Part shown: piece by piece, positions 7,591 to 16,796 of the stretch
Numbering within the stretch: position 1 is the first letter of the stretch
How the letters are laid out: every line of letters starts with the position of its first letter
DNA from: Pseudotabrizicola sp051200875
Lineage (GTDB): Bacteria > Pseudomonadota > Alphaproteobacteria > Rhodobacterales > Rhodobacteraceae
Direction: 5' to 3'
Length of the DNA stretch: 64,000 bases
Assembly: GCF_051200875.1 (NCBI RefSeq)
Contig: NZ_CP195191.1
Span: 310,001 to 374,000 of the forward strand
The notes under the pieces: model-generated
Told to the model about the DNA's origin: nothing
Seen by the model: only the letters and a program-made list of their open reading frames with translations
The model's database searches: none
Program-made: the position numbers and the translations under genes

Positions 7591-8280
7591 TCAGTCGTTG
7601 TCGCTTCCACCCGCACCTGCATCCGCTCTGGATTGCAGGGACGGTGGAACGGTCGTTTGCAAGGCAAGCCGTTCCAGCCCTGCAAGGGTTTCGGCGGGCG
7701 TCGCTACACATTGGTTCGACCGCGAAGGGTAAGGTGCACTCGCCTGAGCTAACCGCAAAGGCGATTGTTCAACCGTCAAGAGTTTCGCCGCGTCTAAAGG
7801 TTCGCCTGCATGAATATATTCGTTGCCCAAGGTGAGAGAGACGTCGTTCAGGTCCACCTTAAGCGCCTCCAACTGTGGCGGGATGATCGTTGATAAGAAT
7901 GGAAGAACCAGGACCGGAAAAGCGACTTTGCCCGCAATCGAAAGTCTTTGGGAAAAGCCTTTTTCAGAGTCGCTTGAGGCGGCAAAATCGCTGAGTGTCA
8001 TGCCAAGAGCGATTGGGCAAAGCGGAACCTTTGCATTCTCGTTGTCCCATCCGCCCAAACTCCAACGTGGGCGCATCTGATGCCAGCCTGATATCTCCAC
8101 CTGTCCAAGATGGGCCAACAATGGCGAAAGCCCGTCCAAGCCAGCAGAGTGCAACCAGCCTGCAGCAAAGCCCGCTTCCTCGGCGACGCCCCAGGGCAAT
8201 CCCGCACCACGCGCAGCTTTTGCGGCAAGGGCTTCGGTTTCGTTCCGGGAAAGAATGACCCGGGTTTTGGGGTCAGTCAT
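7591..8280 (-). CDS. Conserved protein of unknown function (possibly DUF3726)
   Basis: A 229-residue soluble protein without signal peptide or membrane segment. The N-terminal part (SRNETEALAAKAARGAG, then WGVAEEAG) resembles, from memory, the Rhodobacterales family DUF3726; this is not certain. No catalytic motif is recognised. It overlaps the upstream 559-residue unknown protein by 8 bases and ends a four-gene operon with an aldehyde dehydrogenase and an M19 dipeptidase-like protein, so it probably serves the same pathway. The start at ATG 8280 was preferred to a longer frame because it gives the usual tight overlap. Confidence 0.7.
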   Translation of the reverse strand: MTDPKTRVILSRNETEALAAKAARGAGLPWGVAEEAGFAAGWLHSAGLDGLSPLLAHLGQVEISGWHQMRPRWSLGGWDNENAKVPLCPIALGMTLSDFAASSDSEKGFSQRLSIAGKVAFPVLVLPFLSTIIPPQLEALKVDLNDVSLTLGNEYIHAGEPLDAAKLLTVEQSPLRLAQASAPYPSRSNQCVATPAETLAGLERLALQTTVPPSLQSRADAGAGGSDND

Positions 8281-9952
8281 TGGGCGGATCCTGTTGCAGA
8301 TCCAGCGGGTAGGGGCAGTCCTGAAAAAGGCTGATCCGCACCCATTTGTCAGACCTCGGATCAAATCGACTTGCGCCAAAGAATGCCAGCTTGCAGCGCA
8401 TCAAGTCGATGGGCCGCATTTCGGCGGCGATGAGGTTGTCTTGCACCTCGGCATAAGGAAAGCGGGCCGCAATTTGCAGGCGGCGCGCCATCAGTCGGTG
8501 CTCGGGATGCGCTAACAAGAATTCTGCGACGGTTGTGGCATCGTCATATGCGGCACAGTCCCGCGCCAACTCCTGAGTCAATTTTGCTATGCACAAGGGT
8601 TGCTCACGCTCGGCGCCGTCTTCGCTGGCGCGTTCTCCTAGGCGAGGTTCAAGCTTTTCTTCTGAGACATACCAAAACCGGGTGGATTGTTTGGGATCAG
8701 AAAAATCCAGTCGAAGCGCCCAGTCATATCGATCAAGTAGAACCCGTCGCAATTCTGCCAACGGCATCTTGCCTTGAATGCGGAACGCTGCGCTTTCGTC
8801 TGCAGCCATACAGGTGGCCAAGCCATCGACGATATCGCCATGCGGCTCCAGAAGCAAAGCCAGCAAGGCCTCTTGACCTTCAAGGCTTAAATTTGCTTCG
8901 CCCCACTGCCAAAGCGCGTCCCAAGGCCGGGGATTGGGGCCGGGAAAGACGGACACCTGCACAGCGATCTGATCAAGGTCACGGACAAGCGCTTGCAACT
9001 TCAATCTCTGAAAGGGGTGATCAGAGTGCCACTTTCTTGCATTTTCCACGGCCCGTTGATGTGCCAGCCGCAGTTCTGCAACCGATTTCGCGTCTGCTTT
9101 TTCGCATGATCGAACGCGGGAAAGCGCCTCTTCGCGCACCACCATCCAATGATCCAGCAGCATTGGATGACGCACCAAAAACGGCGCCATGCCAAGACCG
9201 GTGGAATTGCCGACGCCCAAACCACGCTTCAAATCCGGGTGCAGTGGCACCGCTTTCGTCCCGCCCTTTGCTCGTGCCAGGTGCTCTACAATATCGACCG
9301 TAAACTGTCGCGTCAGCCAAACCGACAACATCTCGGCCTGAAACGGCTCGGCCAATTCGAGTCTGCCGGACAGATCGCGCCGATCAGCGGCCCCGAATTT
9401 TCCCGAGCCATAAACGGCAGTCGTTCGCATCAGATAACCGACGGCTTCTACCTCTGCCCTGTCCGGCTGCGAGCCTTGGGACAAACGATCGACCACATGC
9501 GAAAACAGCCGAACCGACCGGTTGGCCCGGCTAAGGGACAACTCGCGGGCACTGATGCGTCCTGCCTCCTGTAACGGCACATTGGCCTCAAGCCGGTCTA
9601 GGTCGGATTCACTGGGCTCGCCATCAAACAGTGCAAAGGTCGCGTCCCATGCCGTGGCAATGACGCGGTCTGACCGAAGATGGTCAGGCAGATCATGGGC
9701 AAACACCACAAGCGAATAAGTACGGTCTGGACCTTTTGCGCGGTAAACGGCGCGGCCCACACCATTCGGGTCGATGGTCCATTTCGGACGGTCAAAATGC
9801 CAAGCGCCACTTGTCATGCGCCGCAACATGATCCGCAGGAAGGAAAGTCTTGTCGGATGAGCCGACCCCATGCGCGCAAGACGCATGACCACCGCAGGCG
9901 CACGCCGAGGCACAGTGTTGTTTGCAGCGGGGGCAGTCACGGTCGATGACAT
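8273..9952 (-). CDS. Conserved protein of unknown function, 559 residues
   Basis: I do not recognise this protein. It is a long, soluble, mixed-charge protein with no signal peptide, no clear membrane segment and no nucleotide-binding or metal motif that I can see. Its codon use and operon position make it a real gene: it lies 20-30 bases after the M19 dipeptidase-like gene and overlaps the next unknown gene by 8 bases. Two starts are possible, GTG 9961 and ATG 9952; neither has a strong ribosome site, and ATG was chosen. It is probably a partner or scaffold in a small catabolic pathway. Confidence 0.75.
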   Translation of the reverse strand: MSSTVTAPAANNTVPRRAPAVVMRLARMGSAHPTRLSFLRIMLRRMTSGAWHFDRPKWTIDPNGVGRAVYRAKGPDRTYSLVVFAHDLPDHLRSDRVIATAWDATFALFDGEPSESDLDRLEANVPLQEAGRISARELSLSRANRSVRLFSHVVDRLSQGSQPDRAEVEAVGYLMRTTAVYGSGKFGAADRRDLSGRLELAEPFQAEMLSVWLTRQFTVDIVEHLARAKGGTKAVPLHPDLKRGLGVGNSTGLGMAPFLVRHPMLLDHWMVVREEALSRVRSCEKADAKSVAELRLAHQRAVENARKWHSDHPFQRLKLQALVRDLDQIAVQVSVFPGPNPRPWDALWQWGEANLSLEGQEALLALLLEPHGDIVDGLATCMAADESAAFRIQGKMPLAELRRVLLDRYDWALRLDFSDPKQSTRFWYVSEEKLEPRLGERASEDGAEREQPLCIAKLTQELARDCAAYDDATTVAEFLLAHPEHRLMARRLQIAARFPYAEVQDNLIAAEMRPIDLMRCKLAFFGASRFDPRSDKWVRISLFQDCPYPLDLQQDPPND

Positions 9953-9979
9953 GGTAAGCACTCTAGTAATGATGCTACT

Positions 9980-10993
9980 TCAGATGCGCCCATCGTCAAG
10001 CGAGAGGCCGGTCGCTGTCTTCGGGTCAAAACTTACAGAAAAGAAGCGCTGCCAATTTCCCCCCATGATCAAGGCCACTTCATCGGTCGACATACCGACC
10101 TTGGCCAAACCTTCAGAGATCAGTTGGAAGTCACGATTGTTCTCGAACCATTCTGGCATGGGCGGGAAGCCGGGTGCAGAGGCTGAGCCTTCGCCATAGT
10201 CGATCCGCTTTGTCCACCGACCCACGCGCATCCATTCGACCACGCTGTCAGGCTGGTCCTGACATAGGTCACTGCCAATCCCCAGATGCTCGATCCCCAT
10301 CAGATCGGCCGTTCGAGCAATCATTTCGCAGAAGTCCTGCAGGCGGCAGGCACTGCCGTCTTTCAGGTGATGGGGATAAAGCGAAAACCCCAGCATGCCG
10401 CCGCTTTCGGCCAGGGCACGCAGAACGCGATCTGATTTGTTACGAAGGGCCGGGTGCCAACTTGCCGGGTTGGCATGCGTGATTGCGATGGGGCGCGAGG
10501 ACATGGCAATAGCTTCTAGGGTCGATCTTTCGCCTGAATGGCTCATGTCGACAACCATGCCGACGCGGTTCATCTCGGCCACGACTTCCCGCCCCATCCG
10601 GGTCAGGCCGCTGTCCTCTGCCTCATAACAGCCACAGGCCAAAAGCGACTGGTTGTTGTAGGTCAATTGCATGAAACGCAGGCCAAGCCGGTGAAGAACC
10701 TCGACAAGGCCAATGTCATCCTCGATGCATGACGGGTTTTGTGAGCCAAAGAAGATGGCTGTGCGTCCCGTTTGGCGCGCCGTTGCGATATCTGTTGCGG
10801 TAAAACCCTGAAAGATCAGATCTGGAAACTGCTCAAACCATCGGTTCCAGCGTTCGATGTTCAAAACTGTTTCGCGAAAGGTTTCGTGGTAGGTGATGGT
10901 AACATGTACCGCATCCACACCACCCGCGCGCATCTGGCGGAATATTTTTTCTGACCAGTTGGCATATTGAAGACCGTCGATCAGCGGCGTCAT
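9980..10993 (-). CDS. Membrane-dipeptidase (M19) family protein with altered metal site
   Basis: A 337-residue amidohydrolase-fold protein of peptidase family M19. The bridging glutamate region (PSCIEDDIGL), the histidines in DMSHSG and ITHANPAS, and the aspartate in IGSDLCQD are all present. The N-terminal zinc motif, normally DGHxD, reads DGLQYAN, so both ligands of that motif are missing. The enzyme probably has one metal or a different chemistry. The ATG overlaps the upstream aldehyde dehydrogenase stop as ATGA, which means translational coupling. The substrate is unknown; a cyclic amide or an N-acyl or dipeptide derivative is a guess from the family. Confidence 0.85.
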   Translation of the reverse strand: MTPLIDGLQYANWSEKIFRQMRAGGVDAVHVTITYHETFRETVLNIERWNRWFEQFPDLIFQGFTATDIATARQTGRTAIFFGSQNPSCIEDDIGLVEVLHRLGLRFMQLTYNNQSLLACGCYEAEDSGLTRMGREVVAEMNRVGMVVDMSHSGERSTLEAIAMSSRPIAITHANPASWHPALRNKSDRVLRALAESGGMLGFSLYPHHLKDGSACRLQDFCEMIARTADLMGIEHLGIGSDLCQDQPDSVVEWMRVGRWTKRIDYGEGSASAPGFPPMPEWFENNRDFQLISEGLAKVGMSTDEVALIMGGNWQRFFSVSFDPKTATGLSLDDGRI

Positions 10994-12435
10994 TCTGGCA
11001 TTCCCGCAGCGACGTATGCCGTCTTGACGTTGGTGTAGAATTCGGCGGCATAGCGCCCCTGTTCCCTTGGCCCAAAGCTAGATGCGCCACGTCCGCCGAA
11101 AGGCACATGATAATCGGTGCCCGCGGTGGGCAGGTTCACCATCACACATCCCGCACGCATGTTGGCGCGGAAATGGCTGGCGCGGGACAGGCTGCGGGTC
11201 ATGATCCCGGCGGTCAGTCCAAATTCACTGTCATTTGCGATAGAGAGAGCCTCGCCATAGCTGCCAGCCTTGATGACACAGGTGGTGGGGGCAAACATCT
11301 CCTCTCGGTTGATACGCATGTCGTTCCGGGTCTGCGTAAACACCGACGGTGCCATATAGTGCCCGTTGGTTGCACGTTCCAACGCAATGCCTCCACAGAC
11401 CAGTTCCGCGCCTTCGGATTTCCCGATCTCGATATAGCCAAGATTTTGCTGCAACTGCTCAGCGGAAACGGCGGGTCCGATTTGCGTGCCGGTTTCCAAT
11501 GCATGGCCGACGTTCAGGGATTTGGCGACTGAAACCATTTTTTCTACAAAAGCGTCGTGAATGGTCGCATGGACAATCAGTCGACTGGCCGCTGTGCATT
11601 TCTGTCCCGTTCCGCCAAAAGCCGCATTTGCGGCATGGGCAACGGCAAGATCAAGGTCACAGTCCTCCATGATCAGCATCGGGTTCTTTGACCCCATTTC
11701 CATCTGGACCTTGGTCATGTTGGCCACCGCCGAGGCTGCGATCTGGCGACCGACGGGAACCGATCCGGTAAAGCTGATCGCGTCAATCATTGGGCTTTCG
11801 ACAAGCGCTTGACCGATATCGCGCCCTGACCCCATCACTAGATTAAAGAGACCTTCAGGGATATCTTGGCGCGTGATGATCTCGGTCAGGGCAACCGCGC
11901 TTGCAGGTGTCAGGTTCGCCGGCTTCCACACAATCGCGTTGCCAAAGGCGAGCGCAGGGGCAATCTTCCATGCAGGGGTCGCGATCGGGAAGTTCCAGGG
12001 GCTTACAATGGCAACGACACCCACAGGGTCGCGGCGCACGTCGATTTCAATGCCGGGTCGTACACTTTCGGCCAAATCGCCGTGGTTGCGCAGGGCCTCA
12101 GCAGCAAAGTAAGTAAAGAACTGCCCTGCGCGGTAAACCTCGCCTTTTCCTTCCGTAAGTGGCTTGCCTTCTTCGCGCGATAAAAGCCTGCCGATCTCTT
12201 CGGCGCGCGCCATCAACTCGGTCCCAATAGCCATCAGAACATCATGGCGCTTTTGCACACCTGCTTTCCACCACAGGGTTTGCGCAACGCGAGCGGCAGT
12301 TAGAGCTTCGTCCAATTGGCCTTTGCTCGCTTGCGCGAAATGACCAATTACGTCGGATGTGTCCGACGGATTGATATTTGCAATTTCTGACGTTCCTACG
12401 GTCCATCGTCCAGCGATATGGTTCTGGGTTTGCAA
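10990..12435 (-). CDS. NAD(P)-dependent aldehyde dehydrogenase
   Basis: A 481-residue aldehyde dehydrogenase of normal length. Motifs are the SPWNFPIATPAWK cofactor segment, the catalytic glutamate in QMEMGSKNP and the catalytic cysteine in GTGQKCTAASRLI. The sequence style is closest to 2,5-dioxovalerate / succinate-semialdehyde dehydrogenases, but substrate cannot be assigned. It is the first gene of an operon with the M19-like protein and two unknown proteins, and a LysR gene is divergent 98 bases away. The likely role is oxidising a semialdehyde released by this pathway. Confidence 0.92.
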   Translation of the reverse strand: MQTQNHIAGRWTVGTSEIANINPSDTSDVIGHFAQASKGQLDEALTAARVAQTLWWKAGVQKRHDVLMAIGTELMARAEEIGRLLSREEGKPLTEGKGEVYRAGQFFTYFAAEALRNHGDLAESVRPGIEIDVRRDPVGVVAIVSPWNFPIATPAWKIAPALAFGNAIVWKPANLTPASAVALTEIITRQDIPEGLFNLVMGSGRDIGQALVESPMIDAISFTGSVPVGRQIAASAVANMTKVQMEMGSKNPMLIMEDCDLDLAVAHAANAAFGGTGQKCTAASRLIVHATIHDAFVEKMVSVAKSLNVGHALETGTQIGPAVSAEQLQQNLGYIEIGKSEGAELVCGGIALERATNGHYMAPSVFTQTRNDMRINREEMFAPTTCVIKAGSYGEALSIANDSEFGLTAGIMTRSLSRASHFRANMRAGCVMVNLPTAGTDYHVPFGGRGASSFGPREQGRYAAEFYTNVKTAYVAAGMPE

Positions 12436-12488
12436 TGTGGTCCCTCCGCTGACTTGGCCTCTGATAGATCGTAGACCGACGAATTTAT

Positions 12489-12512
12489 TTCAGGCAATCT
12501 TAATTAACTGAA
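12489..12512. promoter_or_regulatory. Inverted repeat TTCAG-N14-CTGAA in the ALDH/LysR divergent promoter
   Basis: TTCAG (12489-12493) and CTGAA (12508-12512) face each other around an AT-rich core containing TTAATTAA, in the 98 bases between the aldehyde dehydrogenase start and the LysR start. The arrangement fits a LysR-type operator serving both genes. Function is inferred from position and symmetry only. Confidence 0.4.
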
Positions 12513-12533
12513 TTTTATTGCAGGAACTTTGAA

Positions 12534-13430
12534 ATGGCGATCAAACTGGAGATGCTGAGAGCGTTCCGCGTTGTCGCTGAAAAGGGGGCCTTGGCCGATG
12601 CTGCCGCCACCCTTGGACGCACGCCCTCGGCGCTGTCTATGATGCTGAGCCAGTTCGAGGCGCATTTGTCTGGGCCGCTTTTCGAAGGCGAGCGTAAGAA
12701 CCGTCTAAGCAAGCTTGGCGAAGCGGTTCTGGAAGAAGCCATTCGGGTGACTGATGTCTACGATACTGGCCTTGAGGCGATCAGACGGTTGGATTCGTCG
12801 ATTGCGGGAACAGTGCGCGTTGCAGCGGTACCGTCAGTGACTACCAGCTTGCTTCCGCGCGTTATTGCCGCTTTTCGAAAGCAAAGGCCAGAAGTGCGCT
12901 TGGAAATCAGCGATTTGGACAGTGCTGCCGTCCGCCGCAGGGTCAGGACGGATGAGGCAGATATCGGTATTCTTTCGGTGCATGGCGACGAGGTCGAAGA
13001 GGGCGTCACACTTTGGCGGGATCGTTTGGGCATTGCTTTCGCAGATCAAGGGCCGACCGATCAGCTGGTAAGGCAAAAGCAAAAGCCAAGCTGGCTGATG
13101 CTTCAGGCAGAGCCGCTGATCGTCAATCCGCTTTGCGACCTCGTGCCGTTGGATGCCGCGCGCTCTGAAATGGCGTCATCGAACTTGACCGCACATAACA
13201 CAACTGCCCTGTTGGCCTTTGTTCGGGAAGGCCTGGGCGTAACGATCCTGCCGGAACGCGCACTTGGCGTTTCAAGTGAAAGAGTTCAGATCGTTGTGCC
13301 CGAAGATCCTTTCGTCTACCGCACCATCCGCATGATCGAGAACCGAGATCGCAAAATGCCGCCTGCCGTGCGGGAGTTTTGGATGTTGGTTCAGGCCGTT
13401 GCCAAAAGTGACGTTGGATTTTCCTGCTAG
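12534..13430 (+). CDS. LysR-family regulator of the unknown ALDH/M19 operon
   Basis: A 298-residue LysR regulator. The helix-turn-helix occupies about residues 5-62 (GALADAAATLGRTPSALSMMLSQFE), and the effector-binding domain follows from about 90. An AGGAA ribosome site precedes ATG 12534. It is divergent from the aldehyde dehydrogenase operon and most likely regulates it in response to the pathway substrate. Its stop lies 3 bases from the convergent histidine kinase stop. Confidence 0.9.
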   Translation: MAIKLEMLRAFRVVAEKGALADAAATLGRTPSALSMMLSQFEAHLSGPLFEGERKNRLSKLGEAVLEEAIRVTDVYDTGLEAIRRLDSSIAGTVRVAAVPSVTTSLLPRVIAAFRKQRPEVRLEISDLDSAAVRRRVRTDEADIGILSVHGDEVEEGVTLWRDRLGIAFADQGPTDQLVRQKQKPSWLMLQAEPLIVNPLCDLVPLDAARSEMASSNLTAHNTTALLAFVREGLGVTILPERALGVSSERVQIVVPEDPFVYRTIRMIENRDRKMPPAVREFWMLVQAVAKSDVGFSC

Positions 13431-13433
13431 AAT

Positions 13434-15425
13434 TCAATCAGCGGCAGCCGGGAATTTCACTTTGAAAACCGTGCCCATTCCAACTTGTGATTGCAGGTCT
13501 ATTTTGCCACCGGCTCGTTGAATGATGTCGCGGGTGATGGAAAGGCCCAGACCAGTCCCGTCACGCCCCTTTGTTGTGTAGAACGGGTCAAAAATTCGGC
13601 GGGCCACGTCTTCTGCCATGCCATAGCCCGTGTCCGCTATTCTAATCAAAATGGGGTGTTCAGAGTCTTCTGGGTCAATGCCGGCGGACAGGGATAGGGT
13701 GCCTCCATCCGGCATCGCTTGAATAGCGTTTACGCAAAGGTTTACAAGCACTTGCTGTAGTTCGGTCTTGTTAATCTGAACCATTGGCGTTGGGTGCAGA
13801 TCCAGATCCAGCCGGATGCCTGCCTTGACCAAAAGATGCTGTAACAGTGGCAGCGTGTCGTGAATCGTTTGCGCCACCTCAATACGTACATCCGAGTCCG
13901 CGAATTCCTCGGGCCGTGCAAAGCGCAACAGCTTTCCGATCAGGATATGGATCGCCTGAATCCGGTCCTGAATGAGGTTGAACTCAGTTCTCAGGGGCAA
14001 CGCGGCTGGACCAATTTCGCTTTGGATCACATCAAGATTGCCTTGAATGACAGCGAGCGGATTGTTGATTTCATGAGCAACGCCTGCGGTAATCTCGCCA
14101 ATGGCTGCCAGTTTCTCGGAAACGATCAACTGACGAGTGGTGACGTCAAGCTGTTGGTTTGCGGTCTCTAGTTCCTTTGTGCGCTCAGCCACCCGCTGCT
14201 CGAGAACCTCGGCCCATTCGCGCAGGATGCGATCACGCTCTTCAAGCTGATCAAGAAGACTGTCCAGATGGTGGGCAACGCGAGCGATTTCATCGTCGAT
14301 GGGGGCCTTCCCCACGCGGGCCGAAAATTGCCCTGCCTCTACCTTTCCGATGACTGCATTCATCTTCTCAAGAGGGCGGAAAATGCTTCTTGCCCAAAGG
14401 AGTAGAACAGGAACCGAGATCAAGGCGACTATCAGGAAAGCCAACCCAATCTGCCAAAGCGTGCGCTCTTTGGCAGCCGAGAAATCCTGCTCAAGAAAAC
14501 CGACGTAAAGCATGCCCACGGTCTTGCCGAAACTGTCGGTCAAAGGGTGATAGCCAGACACATACCAGTCGTTCACCACAAAGGCGCGGTCGAGCCATGT
14601 CATTCCCTTGGTCAGCACCGTTTCGCGGACGGCTGCTGAAACTCGGGTTCCAAGAGCGCGAACGTCCTCGAACAGGCGGACGTTGGTTGAAATACGCACA
14701 TCATCCAAAAACAGTGTCGCAGTGCCTTGGCCGCTGCCCGTCAGACTGCCCGCTGGATAGACCAAAGCATTGATATCATCGATAAAGCCAAGATTTCGGT
14801 TCAGCGCCAATCCCCCAACAATTGCACCCCCCGGTGCGTGGGCGGCAGCATGGATCAGCATGGCGCGATCTTCCTGGGTGCGGTCCGTCGGTGCCGCTGC
14901 CTTTGTTTGGACCAAAGGGATGACAATGCGCGCTGCCAGATTGGGCGACAAGGATTTCAGCGAAGCAGCGTCCATGACGTCAATCGCCGTTGTGGTTGTT
15001 CCTTGAAGCGCTGATTGCACGACGGGCCATTGCAACGGTGAAGGAGCCGAGCCCAGAGATGAAGCCACTACTGGGGTGCCGTCCGCGCGGACATAGTAAA
15101 GGAAATCAAAACCCAGTCGGATGCGTTGGCCTTCCAGAAATTCTGCAAGGTTACCGCCGTCCCGCAGCGCGGACATAAGCGCACTGGATTGGCCCAGCAC
15201 CTCGACCGCAGCCCCCCGGCTTTCTTGAAGACCTCTTAGGTGTTGGCGGGCTATGGTAAGCTCGCTGTGAACCTTGGCAATCAACACTTCGTCCAGACGA
15301 TCAGAAAGGCTTTTGACCGAGGTCAGAAGCAACAGAGGTAAAAGGATCAGGACGGGAAACAGTGTGATGAGAAGCAGGCGTGTCCGCACAGACGACCGTA
15401 GCGGAGGGCGCGGGGCTTCAGACAT
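13434..15425 (-). CDS. Membrane sensor histidine kinase with extracytoplasmic sensor domain
   Basis: A 663-residue kinase. In order it has an N-terminal membrane segment (about 16-38), a periplasmic Cache-like sensor of roughly 280 residues, a second membrane segment (LAFLIVALISVPVLLLW), a HAMP domain, a coiled coil (ERDRILREWAEVLEQRVAERT), a phosphoacceptor HisKA region (GVAHEINNPLA) and an ATPase domain ending near DGTGLGLSI. The start at ATG 15425 overlaps the regulator stop by 8 bases. It pairs with the NtrC-family regulator immediately upstream and closes the membrane-FDH operon, so it may sense formate or a related extracytoplasmic small molecule; this is inferred. Confidence 0.92.
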   Translation of the reverse strand: MSEAPRPPLRSSVRTRLLLITLFPVLILLPLLLLTSVKSLSDRLDEVLIAKVHSELTIARQHLRGLQESRGAAVEVLGQSSALMSALRDGGNLAEFLEGQRIRLGFDFLYYVRADGTPVVASSLGSAPSPLQWPVVQSALQGTTTTAIDVMDAASLKSLSPNLAARIVIPLVQTKAAAPTDRTQEDRAMLIHAAAHAPGGAIVGGLALNRNLGFIDDINALVYPAGSLTGSGQGTATLFLDDVRISTNVRLFEDVRALGTRVSAAVRETVLTKGMTWLDRAFVVNDWYVSGYHPLTDSFGKTVGMLYVGFLEQDFSAAKERTLWQIGLAFLIVALISVPVLLLWARSIFRPLEKMNAVIGKVEAGQFSARVGKAPIDDEIARVAHHLDSLLDQLEERDRILREWAEVLEQRVAERTKELETANQQLDVTTRQLIVSEKLAAIGEITAGVAHEINNPLAVIQGNLDVIQSEIGPAALPLRTEFNLIQDRIQAIHILIGKLLRFARPEEFADSDVRIEVAQTIHDTLPLLQHLLVKAGIRLDLDLHPTPMVQINKTELQQVLVNLCVNAIQAMPDGGTLSLSAGIDPEDSEHPILIRIADTGYGMAEDVARRIFDPFYTTKGRDGTGLGLSITRDIIQRAGGKIDLQSQVGMGTVFKVKFPAAAD

Positions 15426-16776
15426 TCCAACTCGCGCATTTCCTGTCAATGGTCTTGCGCGAAATCCCAAGCCGCCGCGCCGCCTCGGCGCGGTTGCCAT
15501 TGCAGGCCTCAAGAATCGTGAGGATGTGATGACGTTCCACCGCCTGCAACGAGTCCGAGGTCACAGCCGGATCTTCGTTTGCTGTCCCCACGAATTCTGG
15601 CGGGAACTCCCCAAGGATCAGCGACCGCTCAATCAGGTTTCGTAACTCTCGAACATTTCCGGGCCAAGCGTACCCTGCGAAATGCAAGAGCACGCCTTCG
15701 CTCAGCGAAAGCGGAGGAACGCCGAGTTGGCGAGAGAATTGGCCCATGAAGGCCTCTGCCAATTCATGAAGGTCTGCAAGTCTGTCGCGCAGCGGCGGCA
15801 TCCGTACATGAACGACGTTGATCCGGTGGTACAGATCCTGCCGGAATTTTCCTAGGGAAACGGCGTCTTCAAGATTGGCATTGGTCGCGAAAATGAACCG
15901 CAGGTTCAGCGGCAGTTCCCGTTCAGCCCCGGCTGGACGAATACGGCTATCTTCGATGATCCGCAAAAGTGTGGCCTGAATGGGCAGGGGCAATTCGCCA
16001 ATTTCGTCCAGAAATAGCGTGCCTCCTGACGCCTGTACCAACAGACCGTCGCGGCTAGAACCGATCTCTCCGAAAAGGTCTGCGGCAATGCGGTCGGGCG
16101 AGATGGCGGCACAGTTTATCGGAACAAAGGGCTTTTCCGCGCGGTCAGACAGCGCATGCAGAGTGCGCGCCGCAACCTCTTTGCCGGTACCACTTTCACC
16201 GGTAATCATCACTGGGGCAGGGGTCGGGGCCACACGCTCCAGTGTCTTGCGAACCTGCGCGATCGCGGGCGAGTTTCCCATAAGTCGACCGCGTGCCGTC
16301 TGTGTTTCGGCACGCAATTCATACTTCAAAAGGAAGTTTTCGCGGCGCAAATAGCGCTGGTCCATGCACCGCGAAATTGCGTTCAGGATCTGGTTCGACC
16401 GAAACGGTTTTAGCACGAAATCGGCAGCGCCCAACCGCATCGCGTGAATAGCGGTATCCAGATCGGCATAGGCTGTCATGAGGATGGCTTCGGCAAAAAA
16501 ACCTACCCGGCGTTGTTCGGCCAGCCAATCCAGCCCCGATTGACCGGGCATGACGTTGTCCAGCAGCACCAGATCGAAGTTACGCTGATCCAAAAGCTTT
16601 GACGCCTCGGCAGCATTCGCTGCTTCTTCTACCCGCTTGCAGCGCGGGGCCAGCGTGCGCACCAGAAAGTTGCGAATGCCGGGCTCATCGTCCACGACCA
16701 ACAGCGAGACGTGCTGAAGTACAGCGTCAATTTCGCTGGAATTTTCGCCAGCCGCTGTTACGGGCGCTGCACGCAT
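15418..16776 (-). CDS. NtrC-family response regulator lacking the GAFTGA loop
   Basis: A 452-residue regulator with a receiver domain (phosphoacceptor D73 in LLDNVMPG), an AAA+ domain (Walker A GESGTGKE at 193-200, Walker B about TLFLDEIGELP) and a Fis-type helix-turn-helix at the C-terminus (GNRAEAARRLGISRKTIDRK). Between DLFG (233-236) and QASGGT (about 248) only 11 residues remain where about 18 are usual, and GAFTGA is absent. That loop contacts sigma-54, so this protein probably acts with sigma-70 RNA polymerase, as is known for Rhodobacter NtrC. It follows the FDH gamma subunit and a small membrane protein in one operon, so the FDH genes are its likely targets. Confidence 0.93.
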   Translation of the reverse strand: MRAAPVTAAGENSSEIDAVLQHVSLLVVDDEPGIRNFLVRTLAPRCKRVEEAANAAEASKLLDQRNFDLVLLDNVMPGQSGLDWLAEQRRVGFFAEAILMTAYADLDTAIHAMRLGAADFVLKPFRSNQILNAISRCMDQRYLRRENFLLKYELRAETQTARGRLMGNSPAIAQVRKTLERVAPTPAPVMITGESGTGKEVAARTLHALSDRAEKPFVPINCAAISPDRIAADLFGEIGSSRDGLLVQASGGTLFLDEIGELPLPIQATLLRIIEDSRIRPAGAERELPLNLRFIFATNANLEDAVSLGKFRQDLYHRINVVHVRMPPLRDRLADLHELAEAFMGQFSRQLGVPPLSLSEGVLLHFAGYAWPGNVRELRNLIERSLILGEFPPEFVGTANEDPAVTSDSLQAVERHHILTILEACNGNRAEAARRLGISRKTIDRKCASWNV

Positions 16777-16796
16777 CCTGAATGTTGGCCTTTCCG

